DNA of 64,000 nt from Streptantibioticus cattleyicolor NRRL 8057 = DSM 46488. Lineage in GTDB: Bacteria; Actinomycetota; Actinomycetes; Streptomycetales; Streptomycetaceae. The stretch spans positions 2,418,001-2,482,000 of the forward strand of contig NC_017586.1 of NCBI RefSeq assembly GCF_000240165.1, written 5' to 3'. Numbering within the stretch: position 1 is the first letter of the stretch; the number at the start of each line of letters is the position of its first letter. Shown here piece after piece: positions 22,801 to 27,062 of the stretch. The position numbers and the translations under genes were made by a program. The notes under the pieces were generated by a model, which did no database searches, was not told the origin of the DNA, and saw only the letters and a list, made by a program, of their open reading frames with translations.

Positions 22801-23246
22801 TGGGCGACCGCCTCCAGGCCGACCGAGACCAGCTCGCCGAGGGATTTGACGACCGAGCTGATCGCGGCACCGATCAGCTCGGCGAGCCCCTCCCCCAGGC
22901 CGGGGATCATCATCAGGCCCAGGCCGAAGATGTCCCCCAGCAGCATGGCCAGGTCCATCGCCGCCGCCTTGGCGGCCTCCTTCTGCTGGAGGCTCGCGAT
23001 GTAGTCGCCATAGGCGTTGATCTTGTTGCCGATGTCCCGCGCCGCGTCCACGGCCGGCTGGAACTGCTTGTCGTGCAGGAGGTTCCAGGTCGCCTGCACC
23101 GCCGCGTTGGCGTCACCGGTCCAGGCGATGCCGTGCACCGCCCCGTCCATCGCGGTGAGCTGCTCCCACAGCGTGTCGCTCAGGTCGATCCAGGCGTTGC
23201 CCAGCTCGTAGATGCCGCTGACGTCGAAGTGGGATTCGTAAGGCAA
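4812..23246 (-). CDS. Giant 6144-residue multidomain protein, WXG-type N-terminus with two metallopeptidase modules and an OTU-type protease domain
   Basis: This is one uninterrupted frame of 6144 codons starting at TTG (23246), with GAGGA eight bases upstream. Residues 1-95 resemble a WXG domain (IAWTGDANAAV around 40-50). Hydrophobic helices lie at about 96-190, a Pro/Thr/Asp-rich linker at about 230-620, and a charged helical region with few prolines at about 620-2180. A first module at about 2183-2730 ends in HELFHSLGLGEEY (H2663, E2664, H2667), a zincin-like HExxHxxG motif. An OTU-like cysteine-protease domain follows: VPADGRCLLY with C2759, and LHYNGTDHYDA with H2924. A beta-rich region of repeating character spans about 2940-4470. 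A second copy of the module at about 4476-5040 has HELFHSLGLREEY (H4972, E4973, H4976). The helical C-terminal section ends in RNCET. I find only three cysteines: 2759, 4646 and 6142. The WXG start, upstream WXG genes and downstream eccC suggest a type VII secreted effector. It recalls giant actinobacterial proteins labelled 'lonely Cys domain' in public annotation, a label I cannot check here. Protease activity is inferred from motifs only. Confidence 0.9.
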   Translation of the reverse strand: MPYESHFDVSGIYELGNAWIDLSDTLWEQLTAMDGAVHGIAWTGDANAAVQATWNLLHDKQFQPAVDAARDIGNKINAYGDYIASLQQKEAAKAAAMDLAMLLGDIFGLGLMMIPGLGEGLAELIGAAISSVVKSLGELVSVGLEAVAQFAGTIGGEVLSQVGLQLGFDIAAQGIADAVYHVPFELDKDFWKGEALNLGLAGGMPIAMSGLHLVGEGTSMAKNWLGDKNFGSGVKTDAPAPMTGTGTGRTPTPAPEITPPGPAAFEHPPVGSVGTPGNVDATRPVLSEPAPGTLPGKTGPGGVPETVTPGPAKVDTPPPATGVTATNRPPAAPVTRQPKPDPALNTRTGDTNPPVETPATTHPSRTADSTEPGPGATHQAGRTSAQDKATTAGQRGSLDTTTTEHTGPPADPAKQTVTARPTPSEGDKTTADPTPSEADKSTLKPVTSDTDKTPLNAPDKAPDKTPPNPADKTPDKTPAKPLGKPLDKTADKTADKTVDKTADTPTTEDPGKTEHTGTTQESTRNTTRTTATDDTALTHSDAGAHDSVSDKQHGVGESGHTSRDTHAQPVPHDDATAVHEPRHPAPPHDTTPAPHDPATRHALDKGKAELTEHYGAKARSERDFHRSMADLRRRFDDMAGRSKRMAALDREAREEVWEQVAKDARTAYEDAHAGQAGKGADGVRRADAVFQRELRRIGRTFPGRAEYHANAPKDIDARVARIQRRLRSDGFSDERIDKLTPDLRKEITEHYEATYGRLKEKPFWRTTSSDRWTFDQDAERLHQSLADHARLRTLHDDLAGDIDTWAEEWTRERPEFGARDTAPTADRYKRSAWEALTRAVQETTGRGRRGATAMTERSWRELTESFTGRRDELRARMHDELDAHARLRGVLADEPRLGGTGPGRSALASMRDDARELLHGRLGDPFDTSRTDRFRGFGKDLDAVKRTAGRRLAFETRAERHTSAVLPKDAGVPGGRSRNDAGALVDAHLIKAVGEALTDARGWLREHGYTPENVETALKDLDTRLTAVKQDIPKLTAAAQHLPTALDEAEQTARHLYGTDSGVPHPVQDDLRHALRQDWLGHYDTVLTGGRLDAAHWSPADRGHPGPQHGGTLRNGQRQLLDHYDHVLSIAERRNWDLENLSDRYRDAYAKWEADAAAAHTSSARAQLLGERAGQGPKLSPEEREAGLAELEKELRDDFHDLVHGREPGTLRPDDYRDLYDRWRRRTDERLSNLAGHFDHLHARAEAVSRARERALDFYDRLPHPDGPHATLKHRFAETYAAVVAKDDPAHWASGTMDEGRLHETLSFVTAHQHLEKDILPRAEQALRDAARTKGYDEHVVTAARDKLRQDVHDLVGEYAARLRDSGQHPHGAGDLIASGLTTRADAMFSRHALDTRLLVQRHLADDIRDLRHTVDRHAWDLAGLDDAEEHFIGERTAKLVKSADEHLGDVLSGIRPLLGGELDPGFRAWRQDADTLLRDAPRDARRQETLYEAAMTAGRVFDTRYATLAGFDIDTLHGRSSDGGDFTAEIEAFRRDHITLAARHEGIGAADLDHWLDHGTAGRGAFTEGVERGRRHAEQTRPRPAGTVPVPVPEKHPVTVEDVPEHHPVAGGTLPHDGPPLTEAHEPATTTHQAAVTVESHTPPPSREVKQGQEWSHAKHQALDAAAAHLDDQLRVDRRRPDLSADFGTVLDDAGLTTHLTPSQVDTLWNDFRTEATGRFDTVYRPGHLGRPRTAADWARLDDEWRTGYRDLLRNLPRRAARAVTLHNAWHAVALAAAPKADHWRGAGMTAQELKTVHDLLHERIEQLVTAEDHTSSGLRRGLARITGSLDAVFQHVADARRARAAADEHFTALISGHAGPDEESWAAPLRQTFLTKAEEAYHHTWRTTVRLGSRPEDTARTVRARWQRELTALTDDLRGRIAGHRRTDRDLAAVEQAAQAAVAHWQRTHTGTAQLTGDQITHLYRRLADDLQAGAGADLLVPQLPGRIAAEAQLADAKAELLETALTVLAQHPAHPTGPLTPAARLRAGLTSVEPITTALRDALAPLHAKGYPADEVTSAVTAAKQRVVQVLTKLPDRFAEEPAREQAWQEAQRAFARLLAERPRLPKTDVERIRQDFTARWMRGYETSHGLETAYSAQWDLAHDEAAPTTVPAVEAPGPPVHDDDHEQTWEPAAYDHQTPPVSLTAIRNDIAAAPPATLGVIYQALLKVEERIEGGRHARATFLRDAVRDAVAVYRAASDAAPGVVGTVVEIAGQQVVVNHGFNNYLLPFDPQRTPRSATDPDQVTGIDEEYATGFDYPANALTMAQFGYLAKEFYRGALPTATDAQQHARNVIFLASVVAESSRSPHTLTAALLVLSGALDDTPVTSVFDLMPMTAGGTDPGTTANQRSPIPGAGDVTATTAIRQLTVALAALRTLHPGRDHLRAVTERLAQGTPESALIDAVATDLYKVLTRSLGKGPGGDWYHDRDYQQQATAPEPPVGGKPLFTSDDLPPVHDDLLDPARWADVRDLAPVSRLAVERFEPRDDRHTTGLVAQPGKLPGWITEIRYDVRMMEPVPGHWVAEYTVRIDLRAGNGVTDEQLASYVTQVRSDVDTHVNGRFRLPDSGAQFHLTVEFTADDPHHVVTLDLQPRSAAGRRLPRMNQRRWFYRYQHDAGPVLHELFHSLGLGEEYYEAASVFRSGTRHRPGKDDGGFMGAWPGADGMRGRYLKTIEDITRDHLRTSSFDHQAIERARARQPRPAPAYRPPVRVPADGRCLLYAALVGVEPQAWPEALRDHPALAGWPREHGRAALMLDPARRPELDAAATALRDQVLAHLDRVGPAGLPDEVVRPYRLRPANLDHLGEDVTAPLTPAEFAALRDAVSRWAWNSDEGETFPGLVAHAMGVRFRIVVSPPDREPFTHVIGPHHGPLAELHYNGTDHYDATVPERTTGTPPPHPSAVRLGEVATVTGLDGVRDAVLTYVPASQHELFEAQFGEAGVKEIFADLTGGGWTRTVGEGNAAVEIGVVLELDDPVVGTEAVEEVKVSVKPGDGVGSALEVADKAAERLDVPIQPLAFLPGLGTWSPLRTLPVSLTLKGMFSKAARESAAGRKTQTKATGELTGTGRVLTQQATWHVTARWASGTTASRTVEQRSTVTRKFPDALLTPTPVTSEPVEGTFALPASHVPVHVAAGGLLDSILGELPETFGVVGSGVYEKIREFADRANLQASSHQLFDTGLVLPLKRGRDEAAVVLVARAHDAQLITSLDEATLEQGTKSKRELRNAAGIGHNAEAAASLGFGFLAGKVPGASGYGDTRSVNAKGTATGVVQDTHGTTVTDAVTRERGTRYQGPADLRSAHVTYTVTVVRRGRAPKHATVTVENGLLVLVPSEGTVKSASKPATLDQGLAALGQTEYAGGAKELIGRIAGLVPEYVLHPEGTSAGAFRESLARDFPLRAANLAGLYSVLSPAGMRELGDTGRLTFTLAKTTARSKQSHPDLLTVEIVRTFAGDLVYEGESAHHDLTAGDTSAVKVETKKVLKTSFDVDAELSAAVGQGTGQALRSVNPKAGTKASGRARERSTALSTGADHGYTWTGSGGTSTYRATVHYRLTIRVDDGVPLTGRVLGQHAVLRLPSALVPTATTPHTSLKPQVTGSRSLAPGHTALLPAARPGVVTVTELPKVYGVFHVSPVLDVLATEGAAILTATSTDPATKGKLKSLLTPAHDTRRGLEAQQLVDAFGSSAFGANLGRVLSGGYRLSLSRYGWLADELGDLTLGGALSNPRVIGEAEFTLKKSTAAANSGKAGDTATQAWEVVAGLGFGTRLDQLNLTPAWSGKPLTGKSASAVTEETSVTAKPALTYTGPVALVAFDASFVLAGVSTSHAMVLDVLGAGDGGTAAKEITTSNTVVLVVPRDEAVRLGYLTPRAGNATAPVQRATDRTPPPYLPLGLGPLTVSHVDAPAIVGHVHGLIQQLPSERLWPFSGQRIRNKLLQQLSAFSTPEALGGLLGRVVGPGLSLFDEADNAFGRGQVQVLIHGELVNPRRVAPTARSGADEETATWSAERETAAKHTTENTLETTKGREHSLALTVGEPTLVPPVTEGVDAKWTRKDAVTTTSTHATETTASTTAADGTEEYDYDLRLGVSVLVHSGPGRLPVYLTLGALRLLDATTTSGGQATVLPRAVRLSAPDEKLLADVSHTYRDTRETAPVWRELPDGITELMLPVTGDVRDTVLRLVPEARHDLALFAEIVQRLDPRLLAAGVLKTPGQGYAFPLTGFRAALPGPLGRIRVRPRIAEPRLLGTTTAEGTLTPKRTHGTKTKLSDTDAFDVGVFKNDLTVRMGGVPGADGGQAGSVHNWNPPFALPTGSWEFPWSAERSIEAETKGDKAKQSGDAHLVLVRVDYEITREWPSGRTRTLHAPRQTGVLRLDDTAATTLHLPVTPVTGSAFEEIDEATATALLDAVTTEPTASTVPVLHVAEASQDDPWQPAAAPEQASLSVNHLLAEVNAASTGVKEVLYKALLEVERRITTTTGNGSRLAHLRDTILRGVDAYRQAAADGTAAGAVGTVLDLYGQQVVVNHGHNNYLVPFDETLTPRSATDPGRVTAIDAQHAQAFDYPANPLTLGQFANLARQLHAGQLPVGSGRQSRMNVIFLASVVAETARCPQTLTAALLVLTGLLADLPVGSAFDLMPMTTGSTDPGSTSNRRSEIPGAGDVTVTTALRQLTVALAALRIRYPQRDFLQAIDRKLGEGSTAEQLVPGVATALYQALSETMDDSWYTDESALAGHLGEYDDEFHQAASAPPATTTAPPPATDDVTDLPEVHHDLLAPSDWDTHRELTNPAQLATASYEIRGNHVWVPGRAPDGTNLLGPAPRQLPAWVTDIRYDLRLMEPAPGRRVAEFTVRLDLRPGAGVTDTRVTRLKRRLLALLDTSVNGRYKLPGGEQFHLRVEFTAGNPHHVVEVVRRDPRGRRESDQKRWYHKATDGTLLHELFHSLGLREEYRTPESVLRSDQPRPVPPEARPATRQLTDDGGFMGRLPTADGMRQRYLDRIDAVMRENLVLHPPEHRAAFTETVHDHPEGTTARTAQVAATLPPVGTGTLGHLVAALSQLPAADRHALAADHALMADWRARLGNGFGKAAAELLLDVADTVARPLLAKQEAGVRLTALLRDPDVALRLLRAGARVTVVPFAVTTSPSDPRRPLIAEDAVLRQDSASPGDGRPLSVALLHDVAGLVYDLGLTPAQRHAFRTVAQEAGLDLTTNTPREHFARLAVVQLGHAFAPVPSGDLDAMLTGWFGPRRGHQVDKNDALDAIAAFLGAHDADFTAARPELARYERADLKDFDTAAQVRTHNQRKALLLATLKSSSATVPGSGGTLWRDAIPDDWRDQADTVYAALLTGHRAGPVHTDPHIEKAARNVAATKKKVAELAQLRQNRNHIIADTMLHKYVTAAVFTARTLDDAARRRAVEVFTEFTEALGFDADRKAKNLKAVGRLATALIRADLEQLQAGQPDYAALYGATGLHAALTAAESVTDADQARSALTGITGHLPPRLAALVRDELDTVRQRVHALTDDPATLPTVHDAFHALHHAVRTHALNDLALVAGLTAERQLHDVQALLESAADARSTTSRTARLAIAAGLGRVRAEFTRLGHDPGRQLTELLDDLMTRLGTTGAGPALHEEIPAARLRQLAAELGRHRRPVYDTELRQALARFPAVTTTVAKRAARELRSVGDQVGGARVTGDPRTGHPVTLYERALTDSSLTEVTAKIADITSMLSNSRHNLRNGDADVNQTIQNFLDPPVLRHHDLLTGVAHGQLGEQALYTPHANHVLDSLTLLEDAGLVPVALRHLMRPSTYGEVKTGSTRAESVTKQLGTDQPHTLGLPLSSSGDFTTRAGQDPLTEEQVTALVPSLSAPRPTPMEDVAGTAPDSESEDDDPAENEMTSLADAIGTTLTVSRKRQASPDAADTLTDPAKKTRLTLPPAFLDSEPARRPAQAPATTPPVPLTPGSRLLSGRLTAVEWAPGDPRAGRGLGHARYRAGTLALDPAAPAHPLATLLAGTGDGEPPTVVHLTDLLPGDDDRARETVESLLRRAVTIAGDQRAGTVVVTTALPDVTDILTGLGLTPVPGAPRLLHAPTDTLAQALRDRPEAHDVAVRNCET
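21741..21788 (-). repeat. Four tandem 12-bp units inside the giant gene's linker
   Basis: Four consecutive 12-base units of the form NNCGGTTTTGTC encode Asp-Lys-Thr-Ala/Val repeats at about residues 487-502 of the giant protein. Looser copies (Asp-Lys-Thr-Pro, Asp-Lys-Ala-Pro) continue to about 21880. The repeat lies in the low-complexity linker and would allow its length to vary by slippage without a frameshift. Confidence 0.85.
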
Positions 23247-23276
23247 CGCTGTCGTCCTCGGGGCGGGCCGGGTGGC

Positions 23277-23765
23277 TCAGAAGTTCTCGCTGACCGAACT
23301 CTTCGTCGGGTCGTTCTCGTTGGTCCAGGTGTGGCTGTCGTACGGGCCGGGCTTGGGGGCGTTGGGGTCCGAGGTGCCGAGGCCGGAGGTGGAGAAGAGC
23401 TTGACGATGTCGTCCTCGGCGGACAGGTAGTTGGCGCCGGCGATCTGGAGCCCGCCGGCGACCCGGGTCAGCAGGCTGCTCTTCTCGCTCGCCTCGTCGC
23501 CGCTCTTGCCGTAGAGCGCGGTCAGGCAGGCGTCCAGGCGGTCGAAGAAGTCCTCGGCCTCCTGCTGGGTGCGGCCGGCCCAGCCGAGCTTGAGTTCCTT
23601 CAGGGTGGTGAAGATGGTGGTGACGTCGTCGCCGATGTCCTTGAGGTAGGTCTCCACCTCCTTGCCGAAGCTCCGGAGCAATGTGGCGTCCACCTGGATG
23701 ACGGCGGAGGTCCTGGCGCCGCCCGCGGGGCCGGTGGCGTAGTCGTGCGGGGCGGGATCGATCAC
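23277..23765 (-). CDS. WXG100-like protein, second gene of the giant-protein operon
   Basis: This 162-residue, mostly helical protein has a helix-turn-helix core with the WxG motif GWAG at about residues 61-64 and an extended polar C-terminal tail ending in SVSENF. WXG100-type proteins are the small helical-hairpin substrates of type VII secretion and often act as pairs or as partners of larger effectors. The start is taken as GTG at 23765, because its GTGA overlaps the TGA stop of the upstream WXG100 gene by four bases, an arrangement typical of translational coupling. The giant gene begins 30 bases downstream. Co-secretion of this protein with its upstream neighbour or with the WXG-type N-terminus of the giant protein is a reasonable inference. 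The tail beyond residue 110 is not recognised. Confidence 0.8.
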   Translation of the reverse strand: MIDPAPHDYATGPAGGARTSAVIQVDATLLRSFGKEVETYLKDIGDDVTTIFTTLKELKLGWAGRTQQEAEDFFDRLDACLTALYGKSGDEASEKSSLLTRVAGGLQIAGANYLSAEDDIVKLFSTSGLGTSDPNAPKPGPYDSHTWTNENDPTKSSVSENF

Positions 23766-24124
23766 CGTCGCCCCCGGTGGTGGCCGCCGGTGTGGTTCCC
23801 GGTGTTGTGCTCGTTGTCGCCGATGTTGCGGGTGTTGGTCTCCTCCATGTCGAGGTACTGCTGGTGGGACGCCTTCATGCGGTGCGTCATCTCGTCCAGC
23901 AGGTTGTCGAGGTCGCCCATGATGGTGGTGAACTCGGCCTGGAGCTGGGCGAAGGAGTGGGCCGCGGGGCTGTGCCAGACGCTCTCCGCCTCGTTGAACG
24001 TCATGTTGATCAGGTTGACGTTGTTGCGGATCGAGGCCGCCCGGGCGCCCACGATCGTGATCGCGTCGCGCAACTGGGCGAGGTCGATCCTCAACTCTTC
24101 GAGGGTGATGGTGTTGCCGCTCAA
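23762..24124 (-). CDS. WXG100-family protein, first gene of the giant-protein operon
   Basis: This is a 120-residue helical hairpin of the ESAT-6/WXG100 class. The turn is a variant, VWHSP at about residues 49-53, with Ser in place of the usual Gly, and is followed by a helix containing FAQLQAEF. The last twenty residues are His/Asn/Gly-rich. The frame is open for more than 1 kb upstream, but the TTG at 24124 is chosen as start because AAGGAG lies seven bases before it and the WXG-like sequence begins there. It is the first gene of an operon running through the coupled WXG-like gene, the giant protein, the YbaB-like protein and eccC. It is probably exported by the ESX machine as a heterodimer partner, which is inferred from context. 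Confidence 0.85.
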   Translation of the reverse strand: MSGNTITLEELRIDLAQLRDAITIVGARAASIRNNVNLINMTFNEAESVWHSPAAHSFAQLQAEFTTIMGDLDNLLDEMTHRMKASHQQYLDMEETNTRNIGDNEHNTGNHTGGHHRGRR

Positions 24125-24325
24125 CCCGGCGCTCCTTCGCGATCGTGTCAGGGACCACCCGTGGCGGGAGCCTAGGGACGCGGCAGCGGTCCCGTCATTC
24201 CCCTCTTCGCGCCGGTGCCCCGTCCCCCGAACTGGGACATGGCGCACGCCACCGGACGCGGCGAGGATGAGCCCCGAGCCCTGCCCTCGGTGGCCGCGCG
24301 CCCCGCGCGGGAACGGAGCATCCCG

Positions 24326-24988
24326 GTGAGCCCGACACCCCACACCACACCGCACGACGCCAAACACGGCCCGCCGCGCGACGACAGCAAGGACGGCCCC
24401 GGCGCGGGCGGCGACGGGGACGGTGCGAAGGGCGACCCGCCACAACCCGTGGCCGACCCCGTCCTGGCGGTGATGTGGGGCGACGCCCCGGCGATCACCG
24501 GCGACCTCGGCCCCGCCCCGGCAGGCGGCTCCTCCTCCGCCTCGGCCCCCGACCACAACGCATTCAGCGTCGACCTCGGCGGCATCCGCGACGCCGAGAA
24601 CACCATGCTCGGCGCCGAGCGCACCGCGATCTCCGCCTACGAGTCGGTACGCCAACGGGTGGCCAACGACATCAACGGCGGCGAGGTCTTCGGCCAGCAG
24701 GCCACCCAGGGCGGCGAGGAAGCACACGACGAGTTCTTCGCGCCCAGCCAGGGCACACGGCACGTGAACGCGGTCCCGCCCGGCCCCGACCAGCCGATCC
24801 GGGACGCGGCCAACGAGTACGCCGCGTACATGAACCCGGCGATGATGGCCGTCCTGCGCGAGATCGCGGACGCCATCGAGAACACCGGCCGCTTCGTCGC
24901 CATGCTCAACCGCGCCGGGCAGCTCTACGCCCACGCCGACCAGGAATCCTTCTTCCCCGACCCACCGCCCAACCCCCTGAAGAAATAG
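24326..24988 (+). CDS. Unrecognised acidic protein divergent from the giant-protein operon
   Basis: This is a 220-residue protein of unknown function. The first 70 residues are rich in Pro, Asp and Gly and probably disordered. From about residue 85 it becomes helical, with a stretch around DLGGIRDAENTMLGAER, then EYAAYMNPAMMAVLREIA and a further helix before a Pro-rich end. No signal peptide or membrane segment is visible. The GTG at 24326 is preferred over in-frame ATG codons further upstream, because CGGAG precedes it by seven bases. The helical second half resembles the general style of type VII secretion substrates, but I see no WXG motif. It faces away from the WXG100 operon across about 200 bases that should hold both promoters, and it ends at a strong terminator. 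Confidence 0.75.
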   Translation: MSPTPHTTPHDAKHGPPRDDSKDGPGAGGDGDGAKGDPPQPVADPVLAVMWGDAPAITGDLGPAPAGGSSSASAPDHNAFSVDLGGIRDAENTMLGAERTAISAYESVRQRVANDINGGEVFGQQATQGGEEAHDEFFAPSQGTRHVNAVPPGPDQPIRDAANEYAAYMNPAMMAVLREIADAIENTGRFVAMLNRAGQLYAHADQESFFPDPPPNPLKK

Positions 24989-25000
24989 CCCCCCCGAACG

Positions 25001-25043
25001 CCCCCGCCGGGACCCGGCCCCCCTCGGGGCCCGGCGGGGGTTT
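25001..25043 (+). terminator. Rho-independent-type terminator after the divergent gene
   Basis: The arms CCCCCGCCGGG (25001-25011) and CCCGGCGGGGG (25030-25040) pair perfectly and are followed by TTT. The right arm overlaps the left copy of the 29-bp direct repeat. Confidence 0.8.
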
Positions 25044-25061
25044 CTCACGGGCTGCCGGGCG
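25033..25061. repeat. 29-bp direct repeat, left copy
   Basis: Exact match to 27063-27091, in the same orientation. It contains the last codons and stop of the acyltransferase gene plus the right arm and T-run of a terminator. Neighbouring bases on either side differ from the other copy. Confidence 0.9.
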
Positions 25062-25743
25062 CGCGGCGCCGGCGTACGTGGACGTCGGCGGTGTGCGGGG
25101 CGGTGACGACGCTGTGGTCGGGGACGGCGCGTCCCGCCAGGGTGACGCCGCCGGCGACACGGCAGTCGCGGCCGAGAGCGACCCCGGGGCCCAGGCTGAT
25201 GCCGTTGCCGGTCTGGACCCGGTCTCCGATGAGGGCGCCGAACCGCGGTGTGCCGCAGCGATGGAGCCCGCCGGGGGTGCGCAGGACGATCTCCCGCTCG
25301 GGGGCGCTCATGCGGGGGCTCCACATGCTGATGGCCGCGACCGTCAGGTTCGCGGACAGGTGGGCATCGGCTCCGACGAGGGTGCGGTTGATACCGATGC
25401 GGTGGCCGAGGATCGTCCGCTCGCCGAGGAACGACCAGGTGACCTCGCAGTTGAAGCCGACCGAGACCCCGGCGCACAGCACGGAGCCGGCGCGGACGGT
25501 GGAGAACTCCCACACGCGTACGTGCGGGCCGATGATCACGTCGTCGCCGATGACCGCGGTCGGGTGGATCCGGGCTGTGGGATGGATCCGCTGCGGAAGC
25601 CGGGCGAGGGCCTGGCGGTGCCAGTCGGCCCATGCTGCGAGGAAGCCGGCCAGCTCAGTTGTCTCCAGTTGCGCGTACGGGGTGTCGTCGAGCATCCCGT
25701 CGGTGGGGACGCCGAGGTAGTCGCCGAGGCGGATGGTGGACAT
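25045..25743 (-). CDS. Left-handed beta-helix (hexapeptide repeat) acyltransferase
   Basis: This 232-residue enzyme belongs to the hexapeptide-repeat acyltransferase class, which transfers acetyl or other acyl groups from CoA to sugars or other small acceptors. After a 50-residue helical start come successive [LIV]-G-x4 turns, for example HPTARIHPTAVIGDD and ISLGPGVALGRD, that build the left-handed beta-helix at residues 54-215. The product probably modifies a sugar made or transferred by the divergent glycosyltransferase 86 bases away. The C-terminus is notable. The last residues PGSP and the stop lie in the 29-bp repeat also found at the end of the beta-helix/AAA+ gene, so the natural end of this enzyme may have been replaced by recombination. 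The substrate is unknown. Confidence 0.85.
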   Translation of the reverse strand: MSTIRLGDYLGVPTDGMLDDTPYAQLETTELAGFLAAWADWHRQALARLPQRIHPTARIHPTAVIGDDVIIGPHVRVWEFSTVRAGSVLCAGVSVGFNCEVTWSFLGERTILGHRIGINRTLVGADAHLSANLTVAAISMWSPRMSAPEREIVLRTPGGLHRCGTPRFGALIGDRVQTGNGISLGPGVALGRDCRVAGGVTLAGRAVPDHSVVTAPHTADVHVRRRRAPGSP

Positions 25744-25829
25744 GAAGGGGCCTTTCCGTGTGTGGTCGGTGGCCGGTGCCCAGGGCGGTTAGCATCACCG
25801 GCACCGGACCCGAGGAACGGAGTTCATCC

Positions 25830-26705
25830 GTGCGTCACCCGCGCGTTGGCGTCGCCGTCCTGACCATGGGCACGCGCCCCGCCGAGCTGGCCGCCCTGCT
25901 GGAGTCGGTCGCTCAGCAGGACACGGCAGCGGCGCGGGTGGTGGTGGTCGGCAACGGCTCACCGCTGCCGGCCCTCCCCGATCGGGTGACCGGCGTCGAG
26001 CTGCCGGAGAACCTGGGCGTCTCCGGCGGCCGTAACGCCGCTCTGGCCGCGCTGAGGGACTTCGGGGACGTCGATGTGGTGGTGGACCTCGATGACGACG
26101 GGCTGCTGATCAGCCCGGACGTCTTCACCCGACTCGTGGAGCTGTACGGGTCCGACCCGAGACTGGGCGTCGTGAGCTTCCGCATCGCCGACGAGCGGGG
26201 CCGCACCCAGCGCCGGCACGTTCCGCGCCTGCGCGCCGCGGATCCGATGCGCGGCGGGTTGGTGACGACGTTCCTCGGCGGCGGCCACGCGCTGTCGATG
26301 CGGATGCTGGAGGAGACCGGCGACTGGCCCGAGCCCTTCTTCTACGCCCATGAGGAGACCGATCTGGCCTGGCGCGCGTTGGACGCGGGCTGGAAGGTGC
26401 GGTACGAGCCGGAGTTGGTGCTGCGGCATCCGTGGACCTCGCCGACGCGGCATGCGGTCTTCCACCGCATGGTCGCCCGCAACCGGGTGTGGCTCGCCAA
26501 ACGGCACCTCCCCGCCCCGCTCGTCCCCGTCTACCTGGGCCTGTGGATCGCGTTGACGGTGGCCCGCACCCGGTCGGCGACGGGCTTGCGGGCCTGGTTC
26601 GGCGGGTTCGCCGAGGGCCTGCGCACTCCGTGCCCGCCGCGTCGGCCGATGCGGTGGACCACGGTGTGGCGGATGACCCGCCTGGGCCGTCCGCCGATCG
26701 TCTGA
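25830..26705 (+). CDS. Glycosyltransferase family 2
   Basis: This 291-residue GT-A-fold glycosyltransferase transfers a sugar from a nucleotide donor, probably in the cytoplasm or at the membrane face. It begins VGVAVLTMGTRPAELAALL. NLGVSGGRNAAL then matches the donor-binding part, DLDDDG at about residue 87 is the metal-binding DxD, and FFYAHEETDLAWRALDAG matches the catalytic ED-type region. The GTG at 25830 is chosen because CGGAG lies seven bases upstream, and the family sequence starts at once. It is divergent from the acyltransferase across an 86-base promoter region, and the stop is followed directly by an epimerase remnant on the other strand. The acceptor and product cannot be told from sequence. 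Confidence 0.88.
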   Translation: MRHPRVGVAVLTMGTRPAELAALLESVAQQDTAAARVVVVGNGSPLPALPDRVTGVELPENLGVSGGRNAALAALRDFGDVDVVVDLDDDGLLISPDVFTRLVELYGSDPRLGVVSFRIADERGRTQRRHVPRLRAADPMRGGLVTTFLGGGHALSMRMLEETGDWPEPFFYAHEETDLAWRALDAGWKVRYEPELVLRHPWTSPTRHAVFHRMVARNRVWLAKRHLPAPLVPVYLGLWIALTVARTRSATGLRAWFGGFAEGLRTPCPPRRPMRWTTVWRMTRLGRPPIV

Positions 26706-26850
26706 TCAGGCCGTCGCCGCCTCGCTCTCCGCCCTCAACCAGGCCGGGATCGCCTCGGGGGTGTGCTCCAGCCAGTTCGCGTACCGCGCCACCCCCTCCT
26801 CGACCGTCACGGCCGGTTGCCGGCCGAGCACCGATTCCATGCGGTGGGTG
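26706..26850 (-). pseudogene. C-terminal remnant of an NAD-dependent sugar epimerase-like gene
   Basis: The minus strand ending at the TGA at 26708-26706 reads ESVLGRQPAVTVEEGVARY and then WLEHTPEAIPAWLRAESEA. This looks like the last 45-50 residues of a UDP-sugar epimerase/dehydratase of the extended SDR family. Upstream of about 26850 the similarity stops and no start codon with a ribosome binding site is present. The Rossmann fold and catalytic YxxxK are absent, so this is a decayed fragment. The family call rests on the short tail alone. Confidence 0.5.
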
Positions 26851-26854
26851 GCCG

Positions 26855-27057
26855 CGTATGGCGTACACGGCCATCGGCCGCAGCGGCGCGTACCCGCACC
26901 CGACCACTGCTACCGCGCGCTGCTGGCCGCCGAGAGAGCCGCGCCCCAGGAAGTCCGCCGCGAGTCCGTCCGCACGATGGCCGCCGGACTGATGCGGCAC
27001 GACCGGACCCTGCCCGGGGTCCGCGCGTTCGTCCGGCGTGTCGGCGCTCTCGGCTGA
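26855..27057 (+). pseudogene. Unidentified gene fragment next to the right direct repeat
   Basis: A plus-strand frame ending at TGA 27055-27057 has actinobacterial codon bias and a helical, Arg-rich sequence including CYRALLAAERAAPQEVRRES and GLMRHDRTLPGVRAFVRR. It lacks a convincing start and joins the epimerase remnant near 26855, so it is probably the 3' end of another broken gene. Together with that remnant it accounts for the otherwise gene-free 26706-27074. Confidence 0.35.
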
Positions 27058-27062
27058 ACCGG

